Positions 43,492 to 55,990 of a DNA stretch of 64,000 nt are shown piece after piece. Origin of the DNA: Maniola hyperantus (taxonomy: Eukaryota > Arthropoda > Insecta > Lepidoptera > Nymphalidae); assembly GCF_902806685.2 (NCBI RefSeq), contig NC_048554.1:6882001-6946000 (forward strand). Reading direction: 5' to 3'. How positions within the stretch are numbered: the stretch's first letter is position 1; every line of letters begins with the position of its first letter. The translations under genes were made by a program, and so were the position numbers. A model generated the notes under the pieces. It was not told the DNA's origin and did no database searches. It worked only from the letters and a program-made list of their open reading frames with translations.

Positions 43492-43860
43492 GTTAGAACA
43501 ACGATCTCAGTTTGTCTAGATTTTAATACTTAACTAAGTACTTAATAGTAGTCATAGCGTAATGGGATGATTTAAAAAATAATGGCGTCAAAAAACTAGG
43601 AACTAATCAAGTGGTCTACGCCAGAGATACGGCGGTCTTCTCTTTCTTCTTCTTTCTCTTGGCCATGGTTAGAACAACGATCTCAATTTGTCTAGATTTT
43701 AATACTTTTAACTAAGTAGGTACTTAATAATAGTCATAGCGTAATGGGATGATTTAAAAATAACGACGTCAAAAAATAATCGAAAAACTAGGAACTTATC
43801 AATTGGTCTACGCCAAAGATACGGCGATCTTCTCTTTCTTCTCCTTTCTCTTGCCCTTGT
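43492..43860. repeat. Tandem duplication, ~176-bp unit
   Basis: 43492-43667 and 43668-43860 start gttagaacaacgatctca and share 'catagcgtaatgggatgatt', 'aactaggaact' and 'gatacggcg-tcttctctttc'. They differ by scattered substitutions and small insertions, so the duplication is not recent. Confidence 0.75.
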
Positions 43861-43969
43861 TCCATTTTGTTGGGGGTCGGGCTTTCTAGTACGTAAGTGC
43901 CTGGCCTATCTGTTCTGGATTTATGTCCCTGTATTGGAGTAAGCAACCTTAAAAGTTCCCGTCCTATAG

Positions 43970-44112
43970 TCCGTTCATCGTAACTTGACGCGTAAGTGTT
44001 GGCACCATTGCAAATCACACAATAATAAACCCTAAGCTCTGAGGAATAAAGAAATAAAGCAATGGTGCCAACATTTTACTCACGAGGCACGCGTCAAGTT
44101 ACGATGAACGGA
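43970..44112. mobile_element. Inverted-repeat element, two-part arms
   Basis: Outer arms tccgttcatcgtaacttgac-gcg (43970-43992) and 44090-44112 are perfect. Inner arms gttggcaccattgc (43998-44011) and 44059-44072 are perfect. The gaps between outer and inner parts differ (5 vs 17 nt). Confidence 0.65.
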
Positions 44113-44559
44113 CAACAAACCTACTTACTTCATTACGATCGACGATTTCGTCGGCTATCAGTATAAAGTTTTAAACACTAAAGATAGTGAACATTCTCGG
44201 GAGCTGTAAGCCAACCAACCAACTACACAATAAAAACATTTATATAAAGCATTTCTCAGCATGAATTCAGCCATAGCTGTCGTCTCTATATCAGTGGTTG
44301 ACCATGACCCTATCAGTGTATGTGTTGAAATAATAATTAAAAACCATCTAACCATACTCACTCTTATAGAGCTTTATTTAATAAAAATATCATTGTCCTG
44401 CGTGTGAACCACATCTGCAGTTATTTTTGACTAAGTATTTTTTGTTTTGTGAAGTTCATTATACTTTCGGGTGTGGAAACTTAGGTAATTTTCAATTTAA
44501 ATTTTTAGCATGATCTCTAATATCTTATATCTATTTTCATTTCATGATCCGAATCTGAA

Positions 44560-44678
44560 AATTCTTTTACTGATAGATAGAAATACGAAGTACGAATAAC
44601 AATAGGATAGATAGCTATATTTATCCCCGAGTGGTATAAAATTATATCACGCGCACCAACTCGCGGGTGAAAGCTAGT
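44560..44678 (+). mobile_element. Helitron-like family a, degraded 3' part
   Basis: Ends caactcgcgggtgaaagCTA-G at 44678, followed by T; upstream text is only weakly related. Confidence 0.4.
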
Positions 44679-44774
44679 CGTTCCTTCAGTCTGTACTGTC
44701 TCTTAAACGGAACAACGGAACTTTATTGTCTTTGAGTTGTTTCAAAAAAGTACTGAGGTAAACGGCTCAAGTAC

Positions 44775-44960
44775 GAAATTCATCATCATCATCTCAATCC
44801 TGTCGTTAGCCCACTAACTACCACGCCAAGTGTAGTACATGTAGGTACACCTTTATAGAGAACTCTGACGCATGTATGGTTGCACCTACATGCCTTCCTT
44901 ACGATGTTTTCCTTTATCGTTAGAGCAATTCGAAATTACCAAATTCGAATTTTTCTCTAC
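44775..44960 (-). mobile_element. SINE family S1, headless body
   Basis: Shares tagagaactctgacgcatgt, ccttccttacgatgttttcc and ttatcgttagagcaa with the S1 body at 40590-40690. The tRNA head is lost. Confidence 0.5.
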
Positions 44961-45484
44961 TTTAGTATCTGTAGGCGTCTTGTTTCCGACTGAAAGAAGA
45001 TAATTTAAAAAATCGTATTAGGAAACCTTATACATTAGTTGCGGATTAGTCACGTCACTCACATGTGTGCACGTTGCAGACTGTATTTCGTAATTGCATT
45101 TTGTAGTACGTGGGCTAGTCGGTCTATTGAAGCCTAGGTACGACACGAGTAAGGTATACTATCACAGAGTGCCTAGATATTATATGTTTATGGCTAGTAG
45201 ATGCTACCACGAGATTACCTTATAATGTAAAGTCTACACTATGCACATACTCCTATTATAATCTATAATGCATCTCATACTTTCCTGTAGGTATCTTCAG
45301 TGTACGATTGCCTAGCCTACCAAAAAGTCCATAAACGAAACAACTAATAAGCGGTGAATTGTGACATGAGTTTTATAAGCAGATTATATTATCTTGTGTA
45401 ATTAAAAACCTTAGGTAATTCGGATTAAAGAAGCAAAGATTAAGCAGAAGTTCTGCTGCAGAACCCTAACACACGTTTTTAGTA
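44961..45484. other. Intron DNA, nothing recognised
   Basis: No supported feature. Confidence 0.3.
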
Positions 45485-45735
45485 TGTATTCCGTACCCAA
45501 AGGGTGCCAACGAAGCTCTGTCTGTCAGCGGAATGTATCTCGTGAACCGTAAGAGGTAAAGAGCTGATTTTTGTACAGAATGTGTATTTCTATTGCAGTT
45601 AAAATATAACAACAAATAAGAAAAATTACAAGGTGGCCGCCATGAAAATTTAAAAAAATCAAAGTGTAATTTCTTGTTGGCACAAAACCCTTCGTGTGGG
45701 AGTCCGACTCTTCAAATCGAGCTTGACCGATTATT
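45485..45735 (+). mobile_element. 'tccgtacccaaagggt' repeat, copy 1
   Basis: Known to me as a common lepidopteran repeat: ttccgtacccaaagggtgcc, then gtctgtcagcggaatgtatc-tcgtgaaccg, and gtgtgggagtccgactc near the end. Confidence 0.5.
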
Positions 45736-45794
45736 TCCACTCTTTGTCTTTGATGATAACTATCATCAAACCTTCCTACGTACTCGTACATGCG

Positions 45795-46375
45795 ACTTTT
45801 TAGGGTTCCGTAGTAAACAAGGAACCCTTAGTTTCACCATGTCCGTCCGTCTGTCCGTCCGTCCGTCCTCGGTTAATCTCAGAGACTATATTTGTGATTT
45901 GGCATTGGTATAAATATTAATCACGCCGACAAAGTGGTGAAATAAAATTTTGAAAAGTATTTTTTAGGGTAGCTCCCCTACATGTAAAGTGGGGATGAAT
46001 TTTTTTTTCTCGTCTACCCCATAGCATGGGGTATCGTTGAATAGGTCTTTTAAAAATACTGTATGTGTGGGAACATCGTTTTTCGATTTCTAGAACCGTT
46101 TGTAAAATATGATGTTTTAAAGTGTTAATTTTTATTAGAGTCAAGTGTCGTGCCCCCCCCCCCCCCCCCCTCTATCAGCCAAATGGTAGTATATAGGAAC
46201 GTGAAAAAAATCACAGCAGTAGTATATAATCAATTTTAAAGGATCAATGTATCATGGCTAAGTAGGGTTCACAGGTTAAGGTGTTATATCTGTTTTTCGA
46301 GGTTAAAATAATTATGACTACGGAACCCTACACTGCGCGTGGACCGCCTCGCACTTGGCTGGTTTTTGTAGCAAT
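45795..46375 (+). mobile_element. 'agggttccgta' TIR repeat, copy 2, with an 18-C run
   Basis: Left end tttttagggttccgtagtaa, right end tacggaaccctacactgcgc-gtgg, so ggaaccct marks both ends. Contains a (GTCC)n run (45840-45868) and a run of 18 C at 46153-46170. Confidence 0.55.
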
Positions 46376-47093
46376 ACAGCCGCGCCTAGGTTACTTGAAC
46401 GTAGCGATGCAGACTCATACACGGGCCAGCGACACATCGCTACTGCGTCGCGTCCTTTTGGAGGCTATATCGCTGCAAAAAGTCGCGTAGGGCGATCTCT
46501 CTAACATCCATTTCTAAACTAACTTCAGTTTATTTTGCTTATTTTTAAAATAATTTTATTTATTAATTCTGTTCAAGTCGTGACATTGGTTGTCAGGTGG
46601 GTAATAAAGTTAATAATAATCGCGTGCCTGGTTGGCTCCTTCGCTATGAAATTTAACTCTGCTGAGATAATACAAGGTTATGCATCTATTTTATAACTGC
46701 ATCTGCATTGTTACATGACACTCTTCAGAGTATTGTGTTACCTGTCTACTTCGTTACTTAGACAGGGTTTGCCACCTTCCTGGAATCCTAGGACCTAGTA
46801 CATTTATCTTGAAAAGTGGACGTGATGTTAATAATTCATTTTTAGTTCTTTTTTTATTCTTCTTGTGAGAGGAGGATCAACGCCAGTCCCCCGGGTCACT
46901 ATGCAACGCTGGTCTCAAAAAGTATGTAAGTCGCATGGAAACGGATGACTTTGCATCCAGCAGCCCACAAGGTAGTGTTAATAGTTATACATGGCTTTAT
47001 GTATTGCATATTTGATTATATATTTTTTCCTTTTTTTTAGAAATAATATTAGCCATGGCCCTTGACTAACATTCCCCTTTCCTCTCCAATTAA
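46376..47093. other. Intron DNA, nothing recognised
   Basis: No supported feature. Confidence 0.3.
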
Positions 47094-47200
47094 GCGTGAA
47101 GCTTGTGCTAGGTGTAGGTACTACAATAGTGCAACGGGTGGGGTTTGAATTAGCGACCTTTCGAATTTCAGTCCGCACCTTTAAAACCGTTGAGCTATTG
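47094..47200 (-). mobile_element. tRNA-derived SINE head, family S2 (copy 3)
   Basis: The minus strand reads atagctcaacggttttaaag, gtgcggactgaaattcgaaa, then a B-box-like region before ccccacccgttgcac. Best preserved head of the three. Confidence 0.65.
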
Positions 47201-47263
47201 AGCATATTATACAATACAATACAATTATATATATTGTAATATTGTATTATTATAATATTAAAA

Positions 47264-47400
47264 AAAGAGCAACTGCTGACTTTCTTGCCGGCTCTTCTCA
47301 GTAGAATTTGGATTCCGAACCGGTGCGGTGGTGGACTTATCATGTGTCCTGTATGAAATAAATCAATTTCATTTCATTTCATTGAACGCATTTTCATCAA
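47264..47400 (+). repeat. LINE 3' tail
   Basis: gactttcttgccggctcttc, tcagtagaatttggattccg, then a (catttcattt)n end at 47370-47390, typical of a retroposed 3' terminus. Confidence 0.5.
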
Positions 47401-47487
47401 GTTTTCATTGTTGAAAACGCGTCTCAGAGAAGTTCCTAAACATATTAAACTGTACTTACCTACTAGGTAATTTCTATAGGTACTAAA

Positions 47488-47716
47488 CTAGCTGCCCCGG
47501 CAAACTTCGTACCGCCTAACAGTCGATTCTTTTTCAAGATTTTTTTAAAAAAATTCTCTCCGTAAGAACCATCCCCGTACTTAATATATATATATATTGC
47601 TGATTAATATATATAATAGCTGAATATTATGAAAAAAGAATTAGCGTAATCGGTTCAGCTGTTCTCGAGATTTGCGATCAGCAACACATTCAGCGATTCA
47701 TTTTTATATATAGAGA
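47488..47716 (-). mobile_element. Helitron-like element, short relative of 10117-10945
   Basis: Minus-strand borders A|TCTCTATATATAAAAATGAA at 47716 and ggcagCTAG|T at 47488. Shares 'ctgttaggcggtacgaagtt' end with the 10.1-kb element. Confidence 0.6.
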
Positions 47717-48679
47717 TTATTACGTCCAGTAGTCTGTGACTCAACTGTCATGTCAAAAGTACGGTTCACCTTTAAAATTAGGACTAAAATCCACCTAAAA
47801 TCGTACTTTTGACATGAAATTTGACACAAAAAGTTAAAATAGCGCGTGAGGAGTGATAATTTTCGCATTATATGAAATGATATTTAGAAATCTATTTGGA
47901 TATATACATATAATAATACCTACTACCCCTACTACCTATCCTTTCATTCGCAGCTAATGTCAATAGAAAGTGCCAAAGTTGGTCAAAGATATATGGCGCG
48001 AACAGTTAAACACTACCGAATCGCGAAATGCATTCGAAAACAGTAAATGTTAAACAGTTAAAATGAACTTTGCCGTTAGTTACTTAACAAACTCATAAAA
48101 ATATGTTTACGGTCTTTGACAATGATGTGTGAATACTACATGTAAACAAGGACCCAGAATCTATTTCTGAATAGATAAGTTCAGAAAATATTTTCTAAGC
48201 CAACTAATTACTAAGGTCTTTATTTTTTGAGACGCTTTAGTCGCGGATACTTATCACCTTATTGACTAAGCATTGTCGTCAAAAGATTAAGCAGCTTAGG
48301 AATATAAATAAAGTACCTACTAACCACTAACTCCTTCCATTTGATAGGATTCATAAGTGGGCAGCTCAACGACAAGCCAAAATTAACCAGCTCGTTGGAA
48401 AGCCTAGAGCACCGTAGAAACTCGCGTATGTTCTTTTTACGCGTTCTATCGCCTTTATAACGGGGATAGTTCTGGAGAGTTGTTTAATCTTACTCCATTC
48501 TCCCTATTATACCATCGCACTGTATGCCACTGAAAGCAATTTCATTCTCACCGCCTGGGTGGCTGGTACTTCGAACGTTGTACCAGATCTTTGTTCTCAC
48601 TAGATTTCAACATAACATTATTCAAGGGTTGAAATTAACAACATACTTATTATGAAAAATTGTTACTCTATGTGCATAT
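47717..48679. other. Intron DNA, nothing recognised
   Basis: Short inverted words around 47750-47815 (tgtcatgtcaaaagtacg / cgtacttttgacatga) form a ~60-bp hairpin-like unit. Otherwise blank. Confidence 0.35.
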
Positions 48680-49065
48680 TTTTTTTTTAATAAATTGCCG
48701 CTGGAGATTAAAATGCTTCCAATTAAACAATTCAGTCATAAATTAAAGAAATGGTTGCAAGAAAAAAAAATTATGCAGTGGATGACTTCGTAATTTCGAG
48801 ATTTCATTAAGTATAACTTATCAATGTATTTTTTTAAAAGTTAATATTAACATGTACTTAAATAAGACTATTTTAGGTTTTCTTTGACATCATATTTTTA
48901 ATTTTTTTAAGTATATTTTTCCATGTTAATTGTAACTAAATGTGTAACTGACACTATCGTAAAATTGCGCTCCATTGATGGCAGATTGTAATTGGACTTT
49001 TATATTTTTAAGACCCTATGCTATGTACATACAATTTTGCAATTAATAAATTATCTTATCTTTTA
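48680..49065 (+). pseudogene. LINE C-terminal fragment and 3' tail
   Basis: One frame reads NKLPLEIKMLPIKQFSHKLK then KWLQEKK, the pattern at the end of jockey/CR1 reverse transcriptase proteins. A ~250-bp 3' tail ends with a short ttatctta-type terminus near 49062. Confidence 0.55.
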
Positions 49066-49312
49066 AAAAAGTTAAATTATTAAAACATTATTCAAATTAG
49101 TGAAAAATTGGCAACGCATTGGTGGTTCCTTTGGTGCTGCAAATGTTTGTGTGGCGATAATAACCTTACTCGAATTTAGATCACCTCTGATGTTAATGAA
49201 AGAGATAGAGCAAGGTCCCAGGACCGCCAGAAGTCAACAACGACCGCTAGATCATTGAGTAGAAAATATAAAAAAGTCAAATTGGTAAGTACTTTACACT
49301 AAACCAAATAAT

Positions 49313-49473
49313 GTGGCTAATTCCGTTGTACACAAACTCTAAACTAAACTAAAATGACTCGTCTAAATCTATTGCTATCCCTTTCATAATGTTGCTTGTG
49401 GAAAAGAATAGCACTAGATTTAGACCCGTTAATTTAGTTTAGTTTAGAGATTGTGTACAAGAGAATCGGGCCC
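49313..49473. mobile_element. Palindromic MITE, family M (copy 2, inverted)
   Basis: Aligns along its whole length with the reverse complement of 36401-36560, including gctatccctttcataatgtt-gctt in the middle. Only a handful of differences. Confidence 0.7.
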
Positions 49474-49833
49474 ATTGTTGATCTTACATTTAGATGATAG
49501 GTGACACTATATCTACAATATGTATAAAAGAAAAATATTTTATCCATTACCAAGACAATACGTAATGGTAGAGTTCAGATTGTAATGGCCCTGGGAATAT
49601 TTCGCTTCCGTAACAGCACGTTTCACTTTCTTATAATATCTGACTTGCATTGCACGTCACAATTATTCATATTCAAAATAATTATATTTAGATTTGTCTA
49701 ATATAATTGGAGAGACCACTCCGCTGGCTTGGACACCTATAGAGAGGATGGCAGAGGATCATGCTGTAAGAATTTCATATTATTACGGTTCTGCGCCCCA
49801 ACAATCTGCGATCACTCGATCAGCGATGTTGTA

Positions 49834-49910
49834 AGTGACGATGCAATTTAAGATGGAACACCTAACGCTAACTTCCGGGATGCCAAATCGCTTGACGTCT
49901 TTGCCATTTT
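49834..49910 (+). repeat. Dispersed repeat D, fragment
   Basis: gtgacgatgcaatttaagat-ggaa and ccaaatcgcttgacgtcttt-gcc; partial copy of 18430/38425. Confidence 0.45.
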
Positions 49911-50455
49911 CAAAATATCACTAAGTACTTATTATCTTACCCTGTCATTCGTAATTACCATTACTTATGGTTTAAAAACACCATGTTGATTGTTGAGTAG
50001 ATACCAAAGACTTGGTCTACATTAGGTACATTGTTGACCAATGCAAACATAACGCAGTTGAATTTATCACTAGAAAAATACCTAAGTACTTTAGATACCT
50101 ATTATACTTTATTGTCATATTGAGTTGAAATGTTGCAAATAGGTGTGGTTAGGTTCTCTCTGATGGTACCTATGTATGACAGAACAGTTGAATTGGGACT
50201 TATTTGGTAAGAACCTAATGATGGAGATGGAAGCACTGGAACTCCCTAATGACTATGGCAGAATAGTCGTACTTTCGACTTCTTTTGATTATTCTTTTTA
50301 GTACACTAAAAAACTTTGAATTTTAGAAAGTCTTTTTAAACTTTTAACTTATTGTTAATAAATTTTGGTAAGTAGGTACATATACTTATTTAGATAAAGC
50401 AACTCTGCTTTTCATTAGGACTCTTATTTTTTTGCTCTCTCACATTTTATTAGGA
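49911..50455. other. Intron DNA, nothing recognised
   Basis: No supported feature. Confidence 0.3.
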
Positions 50456-50572
50456 CTCCGGCCCTGGTAGAAATCTCTTAAGACATATGTATAATAAGTT
50501 GTCCTTGTACATGTCCTTTCAATGTTTATGTTTTAGTGTTAACTTTTGGTACAAAATAAATAAATAAATACT
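50456..50572 (+). repeat. LINE 3' tail with (TAAA)n end
   Basis: ggccctggtagaaatctctt-aagac ... gtacaaaataaataaataaa, a retroposed 3' end. Confidence 0.45.
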
Positions 50573-50786
50573 GCCTTCAAGCTTGTCGAACACGACAACG
50601 TTGCATATTCTGATTTCTGAAACAAGAGCGTCACCTGGCCCATTGACCGAGAAGGACACGCGACAAACAAGTCCATTCTCTCCGCTAATTGCGTAACTGT
50701 GCCAGCCTTTTTATGTAGGTATTTCTCGTCTTAAGTCTGCACACACATATATTATATTCGTAAAAAAATCCATACTTCCTTAAAAA

Positions 50787-51130
50787 TCATACTAATATTT
50801 AAAATGCGAAATTGTGTCTGTCTGTAATCAGTGTGTATGGCCATCTGTTTAACCGATGTTCATGTTCGATGTCCGAACTGACATGTTCAAGGATAACTTG
50901 CACCTCGCGGAAGGACATAGGCTATGACGAAGGCTTTACTGCCGGAAAACCGAAAAGTTCATACGAGATTAAAAAAAAAACTTTATTCCATATGGACGAA
51001 GTTGCGGGCTACTTGGTACAGGGATATGTTGCAATTTGCACCCTGGAAAGACTGGACTTACTGTCCCGGAAAATCAAAGAGTTCCCCCGGGATTTCCAAG
51101 ACTTAAATCGACGCGGACAAGGTCGCGGGT
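50787..51130 (+). mobile_element. Helitron-like family a with duplicated middle
   Basis: TCATACTAATATTTAAAATG start; the block ggataacttgcacc...gacgaagttgcggg...ggatatgttgcaatttgcac is doubled, as at 14360. Ends near ggtcgcgggtaat; CTAG lost. Confidence 0.5.
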
Positions 51131-51639
51131 AATATTATAGGGAAATAAGAAATAATGTTTGTTACTCATTCATGCCAGAATGACTGAAGTGATTTAGCCG
51201 GAATTCAGGATGAACTAACAAATATTCAAATAAATCTATAAACAGTCGAAAGTCCTTATGTACACATATATATGAATAACAAAAAGCTCGAGTGATAAGA
51301 TAGCAAGACAGGTAAAAATCTAGTCTTGTTATGTTATACTTACTTAGTCATTTTAAAAAGCAAACTTTCCCTCTGGTATAGTAATATTTGTTTAATCAGT
51401 AGGTACGCCATGCGCGCAGCGCAGATACATCGACGTTTTGAAGTGATAAATTGCAATGGTATTTAGAACAACATACGCTTATTATGTAAATGAACAATTT
51501 AATAATGAGGGTTTGACAACCTCATTTTTCAATGAATTTTAATATTTGTTTTCTTAATAGCGTACAAAAATGCATCCATACAAAGAAAAATATTAGGTAC
51601 GTACCTATTTATAATCCTGCTATAAAAACTAACTAATTA
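51131..51639. other. Intron DNA, nothing recognised
   Basis: A short family a start (tgtttgttactcattcatgc) lies at about 51157-51180. Otherwise blank. Confidence 0.3.
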
Positions 51640-51800
51640 TGCGAGTGTATAGAGTGTGAGAGTTATTGCGAGTGTGTCTGTCTGTTAGCTTTTCACGGCC
51701 CAACAGTTTAACGATTTTGATGAAATTTGATACAGAGTTAGTTAGCTTACATCCCCGGGAAGGACAGGCTACTTTTTATCCCGGAAAGTTGAGGTCTTTT
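51640..51800 (+). mobile_element. Helitron-like family a, 3'-truncated
   Basis: gtgtgtctgtctgttagctt, ttcacggcccaacagtttaa, ttagcttacatccccgggaa-gg, ttatcccggaaagtt. Confidence 0.5.
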
Positions 51801-54544
51801 TTGATCGGTGTAGAAAGTTTAAACCAATCCAATTCATCAGCCTGTGTCCACTGTATCCACCGCTGGTCATAGGTCTTTAGACAACGCGCTACCAATCACA
51901 GACCACAGTTCTTAGGTAGTTATATAACTTTAATATTATTTTCCGTGACCCAAAACTGCCGAGAAGACTTGTTGTCATAATGAGTGTAACAGACGCACGT
52001 GTTGCTTTCTCCGACAGTGATCTATTTATAATCTGTTTGGGTCCAGTATCGTTAATAGATAAATCGTCGCGTTGTGCACATTTTAACTATGTCAAGCTTA
52101 GGGAAACATGCTTTCATAATGGCACTAATTTCGGATACATCTCATACCAAGACCATATTTCTAAACAGATGCAACTTACGAATTAAAATGTTGTTGTAAG
52201 AAGGCCGGAAGGGCGTGCTTCAAACGCACATTATATTATTATTCCTAACTCCGAAAAGTCTTAATATTATTATATCATAAAATACATGTAATTTAAATAT
52301 AGTGTAAAATTATCTCAAGGTCCAAGGAGTTCAATTTCAACCAACAAAATTCGCACTGGACCAGATTGCAGCCCATTCCAACGTAAATAAACACCAGCTG
52401 GAGCGATGCTATTGTTTCCTACTATGACGTGAACATAGCGGTGCCAAGGAAAACAATATTTGGAAAACTTTCAGGCTTGAGTATTTTTGAGAATTCGCAC
52501 TAAACGTTGATTTAGTTATGACTTGCAAATGACGAGCTTGTACCTAACATGCTTGTAACCTGCAAAATGTGTTTTATTATGAAAATCAATAGACGCAGCT
52601 TCTAGTGGAAATTCATCTGGCAAATAATATGAGGATCGCTCTTTGGTATTATGACTTCTAAGTTCTATAAATTATCATTCAGATAAATTAGAACTTTACG
52701 AAACGAAAAACAAACTGACCACATGACATTTTAAAAAACGGTTTCTTTTCGTGGTCTTTTCCCATAAAACAATTTGTTTTTCTCACGTATTTCTATTTCA
52801 TGACGCGCTTAAATTATAGATTCAAAAAGCACAATATAAGTATTCAAATAACAAAGTTATTGTAGTTATTTGTAGTTTACAAATTATCGACTTCAAAAGT
52901 CGATTATTTTTTTAAAGTAGAGAGAGCCTTTTAACATGCTCTCTGAGGCATGAAGGAAAGGTGAAGACCAAATCCGGTCCTCCATAGTTACGATCACCTA
53001 GTTACTGACTTAGGTCAGCTTTACCAACTTGGGCCAACACTTTCGATTTCGATTTCGATTGATATGAGCTGTCGCAACTACGCCACGCCACCCTCATCGT
53101 CCTCTAGTATAGCGATTATTGCATTGATTGCATAATGGCTGATCGGAATTGCCTTTGTAGTCATCAAATTACTTTGTAACCAATTATACGCCTACAGAAT
53201 ACCCACTATAGAGGTATCTACGTTCCGTACCGTATGCTCGTATGTCCCTGAAACCGCTGAATAGGCCACGTCTTCACGTCTCGCTGAACACCAAAGCGTT
53301 TCCACTCTATTAGCCAATTGCTAGCAATTTATCTTGCTAGGTATTCCGTAATAATTTTTGACATCTGATGCAAAAACATCGCAATTTGGTGAACAATTTA
53401 CTTTCCTATAAATTAATTTTAAAATTTATTGTATAACGACTTAGTAGCTGCCAGAAAACCTCTCAGTAGTAAAAGACTCAATATGTATGCAACAATGCGG
53501 CATGTCACATGATACAAACCGAAACGTTAATTTTTCAGCATGCGGCAGATTATTTTACGACGAGACCACATCGTATTGTAGTATTCGAACAATTACAACT
53601 ACCTACTGAAGTCTGAAACGACAGTCTGCCGTCGATTCTTGCTACATTTTAAATTATTGTACTTACCATGCAGCCCTGAGGCACAGAGTAAGGATACTGA
53701 GGCATGCCGCAACGTCGCAACTCACAATATAGGTACAATATATCTATATTGTTCTGGTGTAAAGTGACAAACGTGCAAAAAACGAGTCGCAAACAGTGGC
53801 TGCCTGGACACAAGCGGCAATAGGCCTTGAAGTGTGGAAAACCCTTCAAGAGTCCAACATCCAACAATATAATCCATCCAAAGGCGAATAAATTCTGTTA
53901 CTTTCTAAAAATTAAGTTAACGTAAGAGTGTAAAAGCATTCCCGTATATGAAAGTTTTTTAAGTAGATATAGGTACATATTAAATACTCCAAAGTTCTGA
54001 TTTTCCTTAAAGTAGATACATAGATACAAGGAAAAATCGAGTTTTGAGAGATTTGACATACTTACGTAGAGATATTTAATAGTTACTTGCATAATAATTG
54101 AATCACTAATATTTTATGCTATTTATAGGTAGGTAATGACATTAATTAATACCTATACCATAGAGTGCAAATTTTGTGAGTTTGTGCATATTATATTATT
54201 GTGGACAGTAATTTCCGGAACCACTGCACCTATTTAAAAAAAAAACTTTCATTACATTAATTAGATGGGCATGGACATTATGGTTTATTATTACGAAATA
54301 AAGTACTGAACGTGATGTCTTATACATTATTATTATTACCAGAACTGTTAATAAGCAGACAGATAATAATGGCATAAGATAATATCATGTGTAAGATGAT
54401 AATGTAGAAATTACTGTTCTGGCTCTAGTTTTAATATCTATAGCTATATCATCATATCGGAGCTATGATACATTTTTTGCCTCACTTTCTAGAGTCATTT
54501 AAATGATGATGATTACTGCTATGTATTTTATGGTTAAGTACACC
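51801..54544. other. Intron DNA, nothing recognised
   Basis: The largest blank stretch. Short frames (51980-52186, 53649-53867, 53898-54092) have no family features. Confidence 0.3.
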
Positions 54545-54655
54545 AATAGAAGTCGCTGGAGGGAGATCGCACGAGCAGCTGTGAAGAATTCATAGCCACG
54601 ACCACTCTGTCAAGAGTGAACGATTGAGAAGAAGAAGAAGAAGAACTTTACGTGT
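54545..54655 (+). pseudogene. LINE tail with (GAA)n
   Basis: A frame reads RSRWREIARAAVKNS before a stop, resembling the D-R-x-x-W-R end of insect LINE proteins, followed by (gaa)n at about 54628-54645. Confidence 0.45.
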
Positions 54656-54971
54656 ATATAAAATGTGTCATGAAAATAATTACATGTGCTCATTTTTGCA
54701 ACAATGGACGAACATAATATTTAATAGTCCTCTAGTAAGTGTATGCATTGAAAAAGAGGTAGGTTAACTATTGTTATAAACTTATGGGCTTGAATAATAT
54801 TTATTGTTGGTAGAGAATCAAGACAATAGAAATATGGATTATATTATATATATTTATGTAGCTACCTATTTTGTACATAACTTGTACAGTGTACCTAATT
54901 ATAAAACTGTACCTAAGTATATTAACAAATTATTAGGTAGGTAATTTGAAACTAGATAGGCCTACTCAATA

Positions 54972-55185
54972 TCCATACTAATATTATAAATGCGAAAGTT
55001 TATTTGTCAGACTCTCTGTCTGTCTGTCTGCTAGTTTTTCACGGGTTTTTATTTTATTTAACAGACTGACGTTTATTCAGAATAGCTTGCATCCCGGGGC
55101 TATAGTTAGCTAGGCTCGGCTTTTTGTTCTGGAAAATCAAAGAGTTCCCAGCGTGATCTTTAAAAACTCGTAACTTGCGCAAACG
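54972..55185 (+). mobile_element. Helitron-like family a, 5' end intact
   Basis: A|TCCATACTAATATTATAAAT at 54972, then ctgtctgtctgctagttttt and gcatcccggggctatag. The 3' end is degraded. Confidence 0.55.
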
Positions 55186-55305
55186 GAGACGCATTCGCAG
55201 CGCATTTTATTTCTGAAAAGATTTTTAAAATAAACCTTTATTAAAACCACTTCTCCTGTAGCACAGTATAGTTTTTTTATATAATATAGTATAGAGGAAT
55301 GAAGT

Positions 55306-55395
55306 ATCTGGCACAACGGACGGTCGAAGTGCACGGACACCGGTGGTGAGGGTGAAATTGCTTACGGTGGCGTGCGGTGCGGTTGTAGAAAAAGT
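55306..55395 (-). pseudogene. LINE fragment related to 6700-6975
   Basis: Plus-strand text tctggcacaacggacggtcg and ggtgagggtgaaattgctta matches 6850-6915. Confidence 0.5.
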
Positions 55396-55739
55396 AGTGT
55401 GGAATGAGTTTAAAAAAGTTCTTCAGAGCACTCCCCATTATAAAGGCAATAGAAGACGCATAGAGAGCTTACGTCTCTGCTGTGCTCCAGGTTTTCCAAC
55501 GAGCCGGTTAGTTTGGGATCGACCACAAATATAGAATAGCCCGTAATAGTTCACAGCAGATTGTGCATTATTACGATAATTAAAACTTACGTAAAATATT
55601 TCATAACTTGGACGGTTTAATTAATTAGAAAGTGTCTTACATGAACACGAAAGTAATATCTAGCTATCGGTTAAACGTATTGAAAAAGGATGTTGCTGCT
55701 TAGCTCAAAACAAATCTGGATAGAATTTTATATTAATTA

Positions 55740-55990
55740 TATTAAGAACTTAGCGTTATTGTCATACCTACTACCTAAACACAATCAAATACCAATAACC
55801 ATTTGCCTCATTTTGTATTTTAGTGATATAGTATTTTTCGAATCCGCAATGTATAGCGGGCAAAACGGGGGTCAATGCCCCGCCTACGACGCGGCATGGA
55901 CTCCGAGTGGCATACTTACACAACGTTCGTTGACTTTTAGCGTCAGTCAGATGTTTTATTTGCAATATATCGTGAACTTTTACAAAATCT
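55740..55990 (-). repeat. Repeat R, uninterrupted copy
   Basis: Inverted relative to 17095-17545. It lacks the 201-bp insertion: cgatata|ttgcaaat is continuous on the minus strand at about 55961-55975. Confidence 0.75.
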
